A stretch of 64,000 nt of DNA from Carettochelys insculpta (Eukaryota; Chordata; Testudines; Carettochelyidae). A program made the position numbers and the translations under genes. Under the pieces are notes generated by a model, which saw only the letters and a program-made list of their open reading frames with translations, was not told the origin of the DNA and ran no database searches. Each line of letters opens with the position of its first letter. Positions within the stretch are counted from its first letter, which is position 1. Shown one piece after another: positions 49,101 to 54,999 of the stretch. Location of the stretch: NCBI RefSeq assembly GCF_033958435.1, contig NC_134137.1:121308001-121372000 (forward strand), in the 5' to 3' direction.

Positions 49101-52100
49101 CAATATGGCCCTGCCTGTCCTCGTTCACCTTCTTACGCCAGGATACGTAAAGGGGTTCCTAGAAGACAGCCTGTCCTCCTCAGTTTCTGCACCAGGGACT
49201 TCTCCCCTAGGAATATCCGGGATTTTCAGAGCCCCTTTATGCTCCTCTGTTCCCCTGTGCTCAGCATGTACCCTCTAGAAACCAAGTAAAGGAATCAGAG
49301 AGGTAGCCTTGTTAGTCTGTATCTTCGAGAACAACAAGAAGTCCTGTGGCACCTTATAGACTAACATATTTTGGAGCAAAAGCTTTCGTGGACAAAGATG
49401 AAGCAGGTCTTTGCCTATGAAAGCTTATGCTCCAAAACACCTGTTTGTATATAAGGTGCCACAGAACTTCTTCTTGTTCAAGTAAAGGAATATTTCCCAT
49501 GAGTTTCACTCATATAAGTCATTTCACAAGAGTACTCAATCCTTTCACATCGCTAAGCGACTGAGCTCCAGGTAGGCTGGGGCTGTGCAATGTACAGGAG
49601 AGGGATGACTTAAAAATGCCTGTAGGGGAGAAAGGTATTCATTCCTTGGCATTTCTGCAATTCCCTCCTTCTTTGAGTCAGCAGGGGTCAGCCTGTTGTA
49701 GGGTGACAGCATCAATTCCAGAGAAGCCACTCTGCTGTGGCAATGACGGGGCTGATTGTCCGCTGCTGTAGATTGTTGCCTCTTCACTGAATTCCGTGTT
49801 CTACACCAATTTAAACGAGCTGTGGCTCTGACCCTATGATGTCACCGCCTGAGTGAAATTTCCAAGCCATGAAACTGGCTCCCCATACAGGGAAGTGGAA
49901 GCTGGTGTAAAACAGACTTCCTGTTGAGAACAGGAAGAGCTATGGACAAGGGGGAGAGGGAGGGAGCAGGGAAAGAATCAGGAAGACACCCTAAATAAAG
50001 AAGTATGGACTCAGCTCTTCGGGTTGGATCTTAGCTGCCCATGTGAGCATTCGGGGAACTTGAGACTCTGCCACTCACAGCACCTGTACAGTACAACACT
50101 GGACCCTTGCCCCTATCTGCAGTTAGGGGTTCTCAAACATCCCCCCACCCGCTCCAAATTGGTGACCCCTGAGTGTCGCCACCACCTGTTACTGGTGGCT
50201 GCTCTGGTGATTTTTCCTGAAGTACTTACTTAATGTTAGAAAAAATAAACATGCACATATACATGTTCAGCTCACTGCTTATTAGAAATATTATAAATGA
50301 CACATTACAATCAATCATTTATTTAGAGGGGTTTTATTCCCCCAAACTCAAGAATAAACAAATGTATAGTTGTTTCTATTCTTGACTGGACCTAAACAGA
50401 ATAGAAACACGAAGAAGCTTTGCACATCTTGTCTTTTGTTGTTTCGTTTGTTTGTTTGTTTAAGAGACTTGCTAGCTAGTAAGTCTGCTGTTGCAAAACA
50501 ATGTGTGTATGTTTCTTAATGTTGCTTTTCACAGCAAATTTACCCAGGTCTGACCAGATGGGGGACAAATTAAGCTCTGGATAAGGAGATAGGTCAAGAG
50601 CTAGTGGGGCCAGGGATGATGGATGGGCAGCTGGAGAGGCAGTGGGAGCTGGGGGCGATAAAGGCTGGTAATAATCCAAGGGATGGCACCCATGGCCCAA
50701 GACCAAGGCCTGAGTCTAAAACCACATGACTGGAGCCTGCCATCTGCCAGCCCAGGACTGAAGCCCAAAGCCTGAGCCTCACCACCCACAGGAAGACGTG
50801 GAACTCACTGGCTGCCTTCCTCTGTGGCTCTGAAGAGGGGGAGGGCCCATCTCGGACGGATGTTTTCCCTCTCTTGTGAGCAGCGGTCAGCCCAGAGCCC
50901 AGCTGGTTAGTTTCCTGGCTCCCCCGAGTTATACGAAATGCAACTTAAACGGGGTTGTGCAAGAACACAACCTCCGCACAAGTCGGAGGTCTACCGTATT
51001 GCTCCTGCTAAGGAAAAAACCCAGCACTTCTAAAAGAATTGCATTTTGCCTTATCTAGACTCATTTTAAAATACTACATAGGCTATAAGAATGAATCAGA
51101 TATTTTCAGTCTTGGATGGATTTCCCCCATTGCTTTTAAAGTCCTTCACATTTCCTGCAAGACCAACCCTCCCACCATCGATCCGGGAAGACAGGATGGA
51201 GCAGCTACACAACCACAATCTGGAAAAATCACTGAGCGGAATGAACTCAAAAATTGGCTGTGCTGGGAGGGACAGGAAATGGTTTTGAGAAGGAGACACT
51301 ACCCAGAGAGCTCAACTCCAGTCGCTTGGAAAACGGATGCAGTATTGTCTCAGCAGACTAGTCTGATCCACTTCTGGCTCAGCATTGTGAAACGGCCTTC
51401 AGCAAAGACAGCTGGCACAATATGGATCAGGATGTGGTGCCAGCTACCTACAGGGCAGTATTTCAGTTTAGCGTTCATTCCTTTGAAATACCAACCTCAA
51501 AATAAAACACTTCATCAAACTGCGGATTGTTCGTCTTCTTTTTAACTTTAGTCTTTTTGGCTTCAGATCTGCGCGGACAGAAAGAAAAGTGAAAATTAAC
51601 AGAAGTACCCAGTCCTAATGAGCAACTACAGAACTGAGAAGTAAACTGATTGGTTTGATTTGTTCTGTAGATTCCATGCAGAACACGAGGCACACCTCTT
51701 TGTGGGGGAGGATATCACACGTGCGCAAAATGTCATAAATAAAATTGAGTATTCACCATTGCTATGCACACAGTGAAATGTGTGCTCTTGGGCCCTACAT
51801 GTGTAAGCTGTTCCCTCCAAGAAAAATTATTGGGCAATTACTAGTCTATGGGAAGTACTAAACTGCATGCTTCTGCAGACAGGCAGCAAAAGAAAACTGA
51901 TGGGTGAGACCAATGTTTGCCACCAGTTCCTTCTTAAGTGCAATCATAACAGTTCTGCAATGTAACGATCACTAAAAACTCATTTCAACTGTAATTTCAA
52001 TAATACTAATTTAAACAAATTTCATGTATCGGATATGGTAGTTGAAACAGCTCCTGAACCATATAGCACAAATGTGGTACCACCTGGGATGGGCACAACA

Positions 52101-53026
52101 AGATACCTAGTCAGAAGATAAGGAGATGGACCAATCAACCTTCAAAGCCTGCTCCACATGTGAGCCAACGACTTGTCAAGGACATCTCTCATTCACAGCA
52201 CCAACACTCCTCTCTCCCACCCCCACCTTGTTCCATTGTAAAATACTATGAAGTATCTGTATTAGGCACTTCTGAGGTCACAGAATAGCTCAACTTTGCT
52301 TCTTTCAGCATAAGAATTCATGAGATGCCACTGAGGTGCCCAATAACATAAAAAATAACGATGGAATGCGCAAAATTTAACTTCAAATTAACGTGCCTAT
52401 GTTTACTGTTAGGCTGAACAAGACAGTTGCAGAATAAGTAATTCAGTACATGGTAGTGTCTAAGATCTGTTCTACAGTGTTATCCATTCTAGCGTATCGT
52501 TACCCTGATACAACTTAAATTACAGCATCGGGTTATGTATAGCACTTTCCACAGACACTAAGGAGCTGAGCCACATAGCTGAAAAGACCCCTGATGTTTT
52601 AAGTCATACTGAAATAAAGCACAAAAGTAAAATGTGTTTATGCATTTAGTCCCTTTTCTACCCCTCACAACCACGCAATCTGGTAGAACAGTGACCTCCA
52701 AATGCCAAATAACAAGCTGCACAAGTTGAGCTTGACCACAAAGTATATAGTTTGTTATGTTCAAAGTTTTAAAAGAAGCAAAACTGCAACAGGCTTCAAG
52801 GTACTTGTACTTATTAATTATATTATATAAATAACAAGGCCAAATAATCTCTCAATTTTAGAATGCAGATTTCTAGTGAATGAAAAGCCAGACAATTTGA
52901 TATGAAACCTTATAAAGTGGAAGCTCTTTAGTTTTCAATACTTGCCTGTAAGGTCCTGCTAAGGTAACTGTGGCATAGGGATCACACTGTCCATTCACTA
53001 TTGGTAGGCCTTGGCATTCGAGAACT
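10103..53026 (-). CDS. RASA3: RASA3, Ras/Rap GTPase-activating protein (19 coding exons; 5' part missing)
   Basis: RASA3 (GAP1-IP4BP) speeds GTP hydrolysis by Ras and Rap1 at the inner face of the plasma membrane; its PH domain binds inositol tetrakisphosphate and phosphoinositides. Joined, the 19 minus-strand exons give 2059 nt, a partial first codon plus 685 residues and a TAA stop. The order is the rest of C2B (about residues 151-263), RasGAP (about 270-560), PH (about 577-680), a Btk-type zinc motif (about 685-715) and a basic C-terminal tail. The arginine finger (FRGN, exon G) falls at residue 372, which is human 371 plus the one-residue insertion in exon C. The RasGAP signature FLRFFAPAI is in exon J. 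The match to RASA3 rather than RASA2 rests on the tail and the C2B linker, compared with remembered sequences. There are no frameshifts or internal stops. Exons for the first 150 residues were not found. Expression control is not visible because the promoter is outside the window. Confidence 0.96.
10179..10759 (-). other. RASA3: RASA3 intron R-S
   Basis: This 0.58 kb AT-rich final intron ends in a T-rich tract and AG. No repeat was seen. Confidence 0.85.
10760..10943 (-). CDS. RASA3: RASA3 exon R (C-terminal tail, residues about 751-810)
   Basis: AG completes glutamate; then [20 protein letters not shown] and on to [13 protein letters not shown] plus CA of a glutamine. The tail is basic at its end. 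This wording ([13 protein letters not shown]) fits RASA3 rather than RASA2 from memory. The acceptor is attttcatag and the donor GTAAGT. Length is 184 nt. Confidence 0.97.
10944..13144 (-). other. RASA3: RASA3 intron Q-R
   Basis: This 2.2 kb intron contains a 682 bp TIR element (11906-12587), much more GC- and CpG-rich than its surroundings. The rest has no recognised feature. Confidence 0.8.
11906..12587. mobile_element. TIR transposon, 682 bp, CpG-rich (GTCTACAC family)
   Basis: The left end GGCTACGTCTACATGTGCA and the right end, read inverted as AGCTGCGTCTACACGTGCA, match at 16 of 19 bases. The trinucleotide ACT flanks both sides (11903-11905, 12588-12590), a possible 3 bp target duplication as in PIF/Harbinger elements. 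Many CpG sites suggest youth. No transposase is visible. Confidence 0.7.
13145..13248 (-). CDS. RASA3: RASA3 exon Q (C-terminal tail, residues about 716-749)
   Basis: The A completes glycine; then [20 protein letters not shown] and on to [10 protein letters not shown] plus G of a glutamate. It was too short and too interrupted to stand out as an open frame and was found by splice-phase matching. It has proline where I recall serine in human (YMSKLEK). The donor is GTGGGT. Confidence 0.94.
13618..13702 (+). mobile_element. Hammerhead-type repeat fragment
   Basis: A single-armed copy: CTGGTGA at 13625-13631 (core A6 mutated), a decayed stem II, then AAAAGC-TTAT-GCTC and the 3' arm ending GGTGCCACAGGGCTTCCTG. 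Degenerate. Confidence 0.65.
13729..14073. mobile_element. Inverted-repeat transposon
   Basis: Ends GGGTATGTCAATACTGCAC and, inverted, GGGTAAGTTTATGCTGCAAT resemble each other and the common turtle form GGGTATGTCTACACTGCAAT as I recall it. The interior has no coding potential. Length is about 345 bp. Confidence 0.6.
14856..15064 (-). CDS. RASA3: RASA3 exon P (PH end and Btk zinc motif, residues about 646-714)
   Basis: Reads [20 protein letters not shown], the last PH strand and C-terminal helix with AKDWIDIL, then [19 protein letters not shown] and a further PGC. The H-x10-CC-x9-C spacing is intact, so the Btk-type zinc site should fold. The acceptor is ttgttttcag and the donor GTAAGG. Length is 209 nt: 207 + 2. 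Confidence 0.97.
15065..18482 (-). other. RASA3: RASA3 intron O-P
   Basis: This 3.4 kb AT-rich intron has no named repeat apart from a poly-A run near 17217-17234. Confidence 0.8.
18483..18565 (-). CDS. RASA3: RASA3 exon O (PH domain, residues about 619-645)
   Basis: GT completes glycine; then [20 protein letters not shown] and ESFKMKN. These are middle PH strands. The acceptor is tttattgcag and the donor GTAAGTAAG. Length is 83 nt: 2 + 81. Confidence 0.96.
18566..19953 (-). other. RASA3: RASA3 intron N-O
   Basis: This 1.4 kb AT-rich intron has no recognisable element. Confidence 0.85.
19954..20060 (-). CDS. RASA3: RASA3 exon N (PH domain, residues about 583-617)
   Basis: The first G completes glycine; then [20 protein letters not shown] and on to [11 protein letters not shown]. 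These are the first PH strands. The basic cluster KRAQGRKR...KNFKKRW is the phosphoinositide-binding loop by family knowledge. The acceptor is tttacaatag; the donor GTTTGC is weak. Confidence 0.96.
20995..21934. mobile_element. Tigger-like transposon with expanded G-rich minisatellite
   Basis: The left end CCCTCAAGTTATGCGAA and the right end, read inverted as CAGTCAGCTCTCAGAGTGCG with TA beside it, fit a TA-inserting, Tigger-type family I associate with turtles. The interior is a G-rich degenerate tandem array. Confidence 0.5.
21058..21860 (+). repeat. G-rich degenerate minisatellite
   Basis: About 800 bp of units of roughly 25-35 bases built on GGGTTGAACTGGGGC-like words with many G runs of three or more. 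The antisense strand gives long but meaningless proline/serine frames. Confidence 0.7.
25024..25097 (-). CDS. RASA3: RASA3 exon M (GAP-PH linker, residues about 558-581)
   Basis: Reads [20 protein letters not shown] then LLKE plus GG of a glycine. It closes the GAP domain and leads into PH. The donor is GTAAGC. An in-exon TTAG could be mistaken for the acceptor, but only the acttaag site keeps FLDLI in frame. Confidence 0.94.
25098..25632 (-). other. RASA3: RASA3 intron L-M
   Basis: This 0.5 kb AT-rich intron has no recognisable element. Its acceptor, ccacttaag, has a poor pyrimidine tract. Confidence 0.85.
25633..25710 (-). CDS. RASA3: RASA3 exon L (RasGAP, residues about 532-557)
   Basis: Reads [20 protein letters not shown] then ADAVKN. 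The acceptor is atttcag and the donor GTAAGT. Length is 78 nt, phase 0. A plus-strand open frame overlaps this exon antisense and is a shadow. Confidence 0.96.
25711..26951 (-). other. RASA3: RASA3 intron K-L
   Basis: This 1.2 kb intron contains a GC-rich repeat-like patch (about 26090-26470) and part of a small transposon starting with a GTCTACACTAC end (26549-26700), which also has an A-rich stretch. Confidence 0.75.
26549..26700. mobile_element. Partial GTCTACACTAC-type small transposon
   Basis: The left end GGGTATGTCTACACTACAGC is clear, followed by TTCAAAAGAAGTTCTTTTGG foldback words and an A-rich stretch. No matching right end was found. Confidence 0.45.
26952..27029 (-). CDS. RASA3: RASA3 exon K (RasGAP, residues about 506-531)
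   Basis: Reads [20 protein letters not shown] then LSKSKS, a helix of the GAP domain. The acceptor is ccctcactag and the donor GTAAGT. Length is 78 nt, phase 0 at both ends. Confidence 0.96.
27030..28247 (-). other. RASA3: RASA3 intron J-K
   Basis: This 1.2 kb intron has no repeat I can name. A slightly GC-richer patch lies at 27890-28080. Confidence 0.8.
28248..28354 (-). CDS. RASA3: RASA3 exon J (RasGAP signature, residues about 471-505)
   Basis: AT completes aspartate; then [20 protein letters not shown] and on to [19 protein letters not shown] is the RasGAP family signature lining the Ras-binding groove. The last residue is proline where I recall threonine in human. The acceptor is cttgttacag and the donor GTAAGT. 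Confidence 0.97.
28355..29815 (-). other. RASA3: RASA3 intron I-J
   Basis: This 1.5 kb intron contains a compound foldback element (29100-29395) and a poly-T run near 28978-28993. The rest is unremarkable. Confidence 0.8.
29100..29395. mobile_element. Compound foldback hammerhead-type element
   Basis: The left arm (29105-29190) is minus-oriented and the right part plus-oriented. At 29262-29275 a unit end (GGCTATCTCTCTGTTAC) runs straight into a new unit start (AGATCTGAAGAAGTGG), a head-to-tail junction. The core CTGAAGA at 29270-29276 keeps the free N7 as A; stem II has lost a base; GAAA lies at 29293-29296. Confidence 0.65.
29816..29939 (-). CDS. RASA3: RASA3 exon I (RasGAP, residues about 429-469)
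   Basis: Reads [20 protein letters not shown] and on to [11 protein letters not shown] plus G of an aspartate. The acceptor is aatgtttcag and the donor GTGAGT. Length is 124 nt: 123 + 1. An in-frame ATG upstream of the acceptor is intronic, not a start. Confidence 0.96.
29940..30555 (-). other. RASA3: RASA3 intron H-I
   Basis: This 0.6 kb AT-rich intron has no recognisable repeat. Confidence 0.85.
30556..30630 (-). CDS. RASA3: RASA3 exon H (RasGAP, residues about 404-428)
   Basis: Reads [20 protein letters not shown] and then LENNR; human has methionine at the last position by my recollection. The acceptor is ttctttctag and the donor GTATGC. Length is 75 nt, phase 0 at both ends. Confidence 0.95.
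31244..31690. mobile_element. Inverted-repeat transposon with GC-rich core
   Basis: The left end CAGTAAAGCCCCGACTATCT and the inverted right end CAATAAAATCCTGGTTATCT share most bases. The GC-rich core (31360-31610) has CAGCTGGCAG-like repeats. It is probably a TA-inserting Tigger-like family. Confidence 0.5.
31720..32160. mobile_element. TIR transposon with 3 bp duplication
   Basis: The left end GGCTATGGTTACACTAG and the inverted right end GACTACGGTTACACTAC match at 14 of 17 bases. CAA flanks both sides (31717-31719, 32161-32163). The interior repeats TTTTGTCGACAAAAC-type words. Non-coding. Confidence 0.7.
32287..32525. mobile_element. Chimera of hammerhead-type repeat and CR1 fragment
   Basis: 32287-32358 is a minus-oriented hammerhead-type arm. 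32359-32487 closely matches the CR1 segment at 32940-33069. 32488-32525 is the tail of the first family (ACTAACTCAGCTACC). It sits 0.4 kb from the CR1 it resembles. Confidence 0.55.
32651..32765 (-). CDS. RASA3: RASA3 exon G (arginine finger, residues about 366-403)
   Basis: Reads [20 protein letters not shown] and on to TLKPTIDE. The R of FRGN is the catalytic arginine finger that RasGAPs insert into the Ras or Rap active site, so the enzyme looks competent. The acceptor is cccttccag and the donor GTAAGA at phase 0. Length is 115 nt: 1 + 114. Confidence 0.97.
32866..33775 (-). mobile_element. CR1 LINE fragment
   Basis: The minus strand encodes, in pieces, [19 protein letters not shown] and [15 protein letters not shown], then [20 protein letters not shown] and KELDKV, the C-terminal third of CR1 reverse transcriptase with the 3' end toward low coordinates. 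It is broken by stops and frameshifts. An inverted CR1 scrap sits at 33637-33705. Confidence 0.85.
34274..34588 (+). mobile_element. Tigger-like MITE, 315 bp
   Basis: Ends CAGTAAAACTCTTTCAT and, inverted, CAGTAAACTCTTTCAT. TA flanks both sides (34272-34273, 34589-34590), as in TcMar-Tigger insertions. Non-coding. It is inverted relative to the copy at 40354-40716. Confidence 0.75.
36120..37370 (+). mobile_element. LTR-like block
   Basis: A 1.25 kb GC-richer block with a T-rich segment near 36940-36985 and no intron-like composition. By composition it resembles a solo LTR of a Gypsy-type element. No TG/CA ends or target duplication were confirmed. A 185-codon open frame inside has no recognisable domain. 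Confidence 0.3.
37395..37640. repeat. Interspersed repeat
   Basis: Contains GGGCAGGCACTGTATAAAC and GAACAAAAAGATGGCC, which I recall as a common turtle repeat. The class is unknown to me. Confidence 0.45.
37937..38085 (-). CDS. RASA3: RASA3 exon F (RasGAP start, residues about 316-364)
   Basis: Reads [20 protein letters not shown] and on to [10 protein letters not shown] plus CA of a glutamine. These are the first helices of the RasGAP fold. The acceptor is ctattgttcag and the donor GTAAGT. Length is 149 nt: 147 + 2. Confidence 0.96.
38086..38864 (-). other. RASA3: RASA3 intron E-F
   Basis: This 0.78 kb intron has no recognisable repeat or second gene. Confidence 0.85.
38865..39021 (-). CDS. 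RASA3: RASA3 exon E (C2B-GAP linker, residues about 264-315)
   Basis: The first base G completes tryptophan (TG|G); then [20 protein letters not shown] and on to LLKSADVE. It links C2B to the RasGAP domain. The acceptor is gcttgacag and the donor GTAATT at phase 0. Length is 157 nt, 52 full codons. Confidence 0.96.
39192..39517 (+). mobile_element. Tigger-like MITE, CAGGTTGA family, copy 1
   Basis: Ends CAGGTTGAGCCTTTCGTGTC and, inverted, CAGGTTGACCATCTCTAATC. TA is present on both sides (39190-39191, 39518-39519). It shares a collinear interior with 57676-57982. Confidence 0.7.
39587..39740 (+). mobile_element. Hammerhead-type repeat, best-preserved copy
   Basis: The left arm AGAAGTCCTGTGGCACCTTA is followed by the core at 39621-39659 and a right arm ending in GACTAACTCGGCTACCC. 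The core has CTGACGA, one extra A, stem II GTGGG/CCCAT, GAAA, stem III AGC/GCT with loop TTAG, and UC at the would-be cleavage site. Assignment to Penelope-like elements is inference. Confidence 0.65.
39621..39659 (+). ncRNA. Hammerhead-ribozyme-like motif
   Basis: Core C3-A9 at 39621-39627 (CTGACGA), extra A at 39628, stem II 39629-39633 with 39640-39644, GAAA at 39645-39648, stem III 39648-39650 with 39655-39657, H17 as C at 39658. Stem I is not convincing, and the extra A departs from the canonical core, so activity is unproven. Confidence 0.45.
40075..40179 (-). CDS. RASA3: RASA3 exon D (end of C2B, residues about 229-262)
   Basis: Reads [20 protein letters not shown] and on to SSSYEA plus TG of a tryptophan. 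This is the last pair of C2B strands, including the GDEFLGE turn. The acceptor is cttacag and the donor GTACTT. Length is 105 nt: 1 + 102 + 2. Confidence 0.96.
40354..40716 (-). mobile_element. Tigger-like MITE, 363 bp
   Basis: Ends CAGTAAACTCTTTCATATCT and, inverted, CAGTAAACTCTGTCTTAACC. TA flanks both sides (40352-40353, 40717-40718). On the minus strand the interior is collinear with 34274-34588. A roughly 28 bp tandem duplication lies at 40427-40482. Confidence 0.75.
41590..41820. repeat. Unnamed interspersed repeat, copy 2
   Basis: Second copy of the repeat at about 95-290, same orientation, in RASA3 intron C-D. Confidence 0.55.
43195..43471. mobile_element. TIR transposon with ATA duplication
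   Basis: The left end GGCTCTGTCTAAACTG and the inverted right end GACTACGTCTAAACTG match at 13 of 16 bases. ATA flanks both sides (43192-43194, 43472-43474). It is the same family type as 11906-12587 and 31720-32160. Non-coding. Confidence 0.7.
44654..45240. mobile_element. hAT-Charlie-like GC-rich element
   Basis: Begins CAGTGGTCTCCAAACTTTTG beside a TCTAGA-like flank, as hAT-Charlie elements do. The interior has GCTGGGGGCTG-like repeats. The right end was not located. Confidence 0.4.
45497..45576 (-). CDS. RASA3: RASA3 exon C (C2B acidic linker, residues about 202-227)
   Basis: Reads [14 protein letters not shown], then an acidic stretch, then VDKMEI plus AG of an arginine. The acceptor is tttttcacaccag and the donor GTAATA. 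The acidic stretch is one residue longer than the human version I recall, which explains the extra residue in the total. Length is 80 nt: 78 + 2. Confidence 0.95.
46095..46370. mobile_element. hAT-like element
   Basis: Starts with TGGTTCCCAACCTGGGGTCC and GCAGACCCCT, typical of hAT non-autonomous copies. The matching end near 46310-46370 is decayed. Confidence 0.45.
47500..49250. repeat. GC-rich repeat-like DNA
   Basis: Includes a patch at 47930-48075 with inverted words (AGGGCCCTGAC ... GGTAGGGCCCTACC) that I recall from turtle repeats. The remainder (48080-49250) is LTR-like in composition only. No coding domain was seen. Confidence 0.35.
49300..49480. mobile_element. Foldback hammerhead-type repeat, head-to-head copy
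   Basis: The minus-oriented arm (49336-49396) keeps GTCCAC-GAAAGC-TTTT-GCTC. The plus-oriented arm (49397-49480) keeps stem II remnants, GAAA at 49419-49422 and AGC-TTAT-GCT. The two arms are joined exactly where each core's CTGATGA would begin, so neither is complete. Confidence 0.65.
51496..51568 (-). CDS. RASA3: RASA3 exon B (C2B, residues about 178-201)
   Basis: The first base completes the arginine; then [11 protein letters not shown] and [12 protein letters not shown] follow, the lysine-rich loop and the NPxF strand typical of C2 domains. The exon ends at phase 0 on GAG, before a weak donor, GTTGGT. The next exon begins with a full valine codon, so no other join keeps the frame. Confidence 0.95.
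51569..52945 (-). other. RASA3: RASA3 intron A-B
   Basis: This 1.4 kb intron begins GCAAGT and ends in a pyrimidine tract and AG. It is AT-rich and I recognise no repeat in it. Confidence 0.85.
52946..53026 (-). CDS. RASA3: RASA3 exon A (C2B, residues about 151-176)
   Basis: Reads [20 protein letters not shown] and on to GPY, the first strands of C2B. The acceptor is ttccttcag and the first base A completes an arginine codon (AG|A). The exon ends in AG of the next arginine, before a GC donor (GCAAGT), so this is a GC-AG intron. Length is 81 nt: 1 + 78 + 2. Confidence 0.95.
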
Positions 53027-54999
53027 CTGAAGGAAAAGCAACAAAAGGAAGACAAAATATGAAGAGTTTGAAGAGATTGCAAAAGCTGATGTCTTCTCAT
53101 TTTCAGAATGCTCCTTATTACGGACACAAATAGCGTTAGCATAACCCTGTATCTTTTTATCTTAGATTGAAAAATTGTTTCTCAATTTAAGTAATAGCAT
53201 CATTAAGTCTAGAAAGCAACATTAAAGTACAGAGGAGTCTTAATTTGAAGGCCTCTGAAAACACCCAAAATATCAGTTACAATCAAGTTATAAAAGATAC
53301 TACTATAGGTATGGAGGACATGAACTCTATCGTGAAGGCCACCATATCAATATTTACTTGTAGTACAAATAATACTGTCAAGATGAGGAAAGACTGCAGA
53401 AAGATCCTGCTATGAGATAAGTAACTGCACTTACTCAATCAAGTAATGCATGAAGGTGTATGTGCTTTAACAAAATTTAATTTGCTGGATTACATAGCCA
53501 ACATTGCAAGGCAGCAGATAATCATGACAGATTCATTTTTTCCCATACCAGTGAAATATCCTAACAATGAAACTCAGACAGAATGAACGAACATGTTTTT
53601 CAGTTCTGCTTTTAAGAAATAAGTGATGTGATACCAGAGGGACAGAATGCAACTAGAATGGTTGACTCACCCTCTTCTGACTTCCTCCAAGCAAGAAATC
53701 TTTTTAAGATGAAAACCCTGCTGCTCTAACTTTCATGTTCCCACCCCACCCAAAGAGTGAACTACTGTAAGTTAGTGTAGTTTCAAGTTTCACAATTTAA
53801 AAAGCTCTCAAGGAAACTAGCACTTATTAGCAAAAAAGGCAAAAGAGCCTCTAGGATTCTCCCTTCTGAAACAAATTCATTGTTGAATTGGTGAGTTTGT
53901 TGATGTTATGACAGGGGTGAGGGAAGGAACAGAAATAAACCTTGTAGGCAGTGAAGTGATGAGAGATGGGTGTGCTGAAGCAGCTCATGCTTGAAATGCC
54001 TACAGAAGAGGCAAAAGGCAGGAGTCTGATCCTTTTAAAAGCACTCCCTTCCCTTTGTCACACTGTCAAATTACACTGTACTCTGTATCAACACAGCCCT
54101 GGGTTTACAAGAATACTGAAATTTAAATGTATCTAGGTGGCTTTTGTTTACTGAGTGTTATTTATAGTTATTCATAACTTTTGTTTGCGATGAGTGTTAT
54201 AGACTGTATTCTCTCGGCACCTGTGTAATGGAGACTTATGTACGAACCCATGTACATTCACACACACACACAATTTTTCATTGCACAAATGACTATAGCA
54301 GTATAATCTACAGTAGTTGCAGTGAAGAAGGAAGCTAGTAGGTCAAGTAGATGTCATTTCCATTTGAGGGAAGCTGCAATTTTTATAAATGAAAGTGTGA
54401 TTTTCTCACTTCAGCTTGGCATTGATTGTATCCCATTCTAATGAAATTCTGTAATACACAGATGCTGCTTTAATCAGTGAAAATCTCTAGGGACTGGTCT
54501 ATGTGGGAAAGTTATATCGTATAAGATAAACTGATATGACTATACTCATAAAACTCCCTGTATAGACACACGCTCACTCTGGAATAAGAGCAGAAGAATA
54601 GCCACACAGAGTCAGGCCAAAAGTCCACCTAGACCAGTATGTTGTCTTCCAACAGTGGCTAATGCTAGGTGCCCCAGAGGGAATGAACAGAACAGGTAAT
54701 TATCAAGGGATTCATTCCCCATCCCCCATTCTCATTTTCGGGCAAACAGAAGCTAAATTTATTCCTGAAGCCTGAATTCTAAAATTTATTCCTTGAGCCC
54801 TATTTTAGTCTAAGACCTTCGCAACATCCTCTGGCAAAGAGTTCCACAGGCTGGCCATGCACTGTATAAAGAAATGCTTCTTTTTGCTTGTTTTTAATTT
54901 GCTGCACGTATATTTCATTTGGTGACCCTTAGTTCTTGTGTTATGAGAAACAGCAAATAACATTTTTTACTTTCTCGATACCAGTCATGATTTTATAGA

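Larger units (their letters stand above)
45577..51495 (-). other. RASA3: RASA3 intron B-C, repeat-rich
   Basis: This 5.9 kb intron holds a hAT-like piece (46095-46370), GC-rich repeat-like DNA (about 47500-49250), a foldback hammerhead-type element (49300-49480) and more GC-rich hAT-like material (50100-50900). A (GTTT)n run sits near 50445-50461. No other gene was seen. Confidence 0.75.

Noticed and set aside
50928..51000. End of a Tigger-like element (GAGTTATACGAAATGCAACT)
   Set aside because: Only one weak end is visible and no partner was found nearby.
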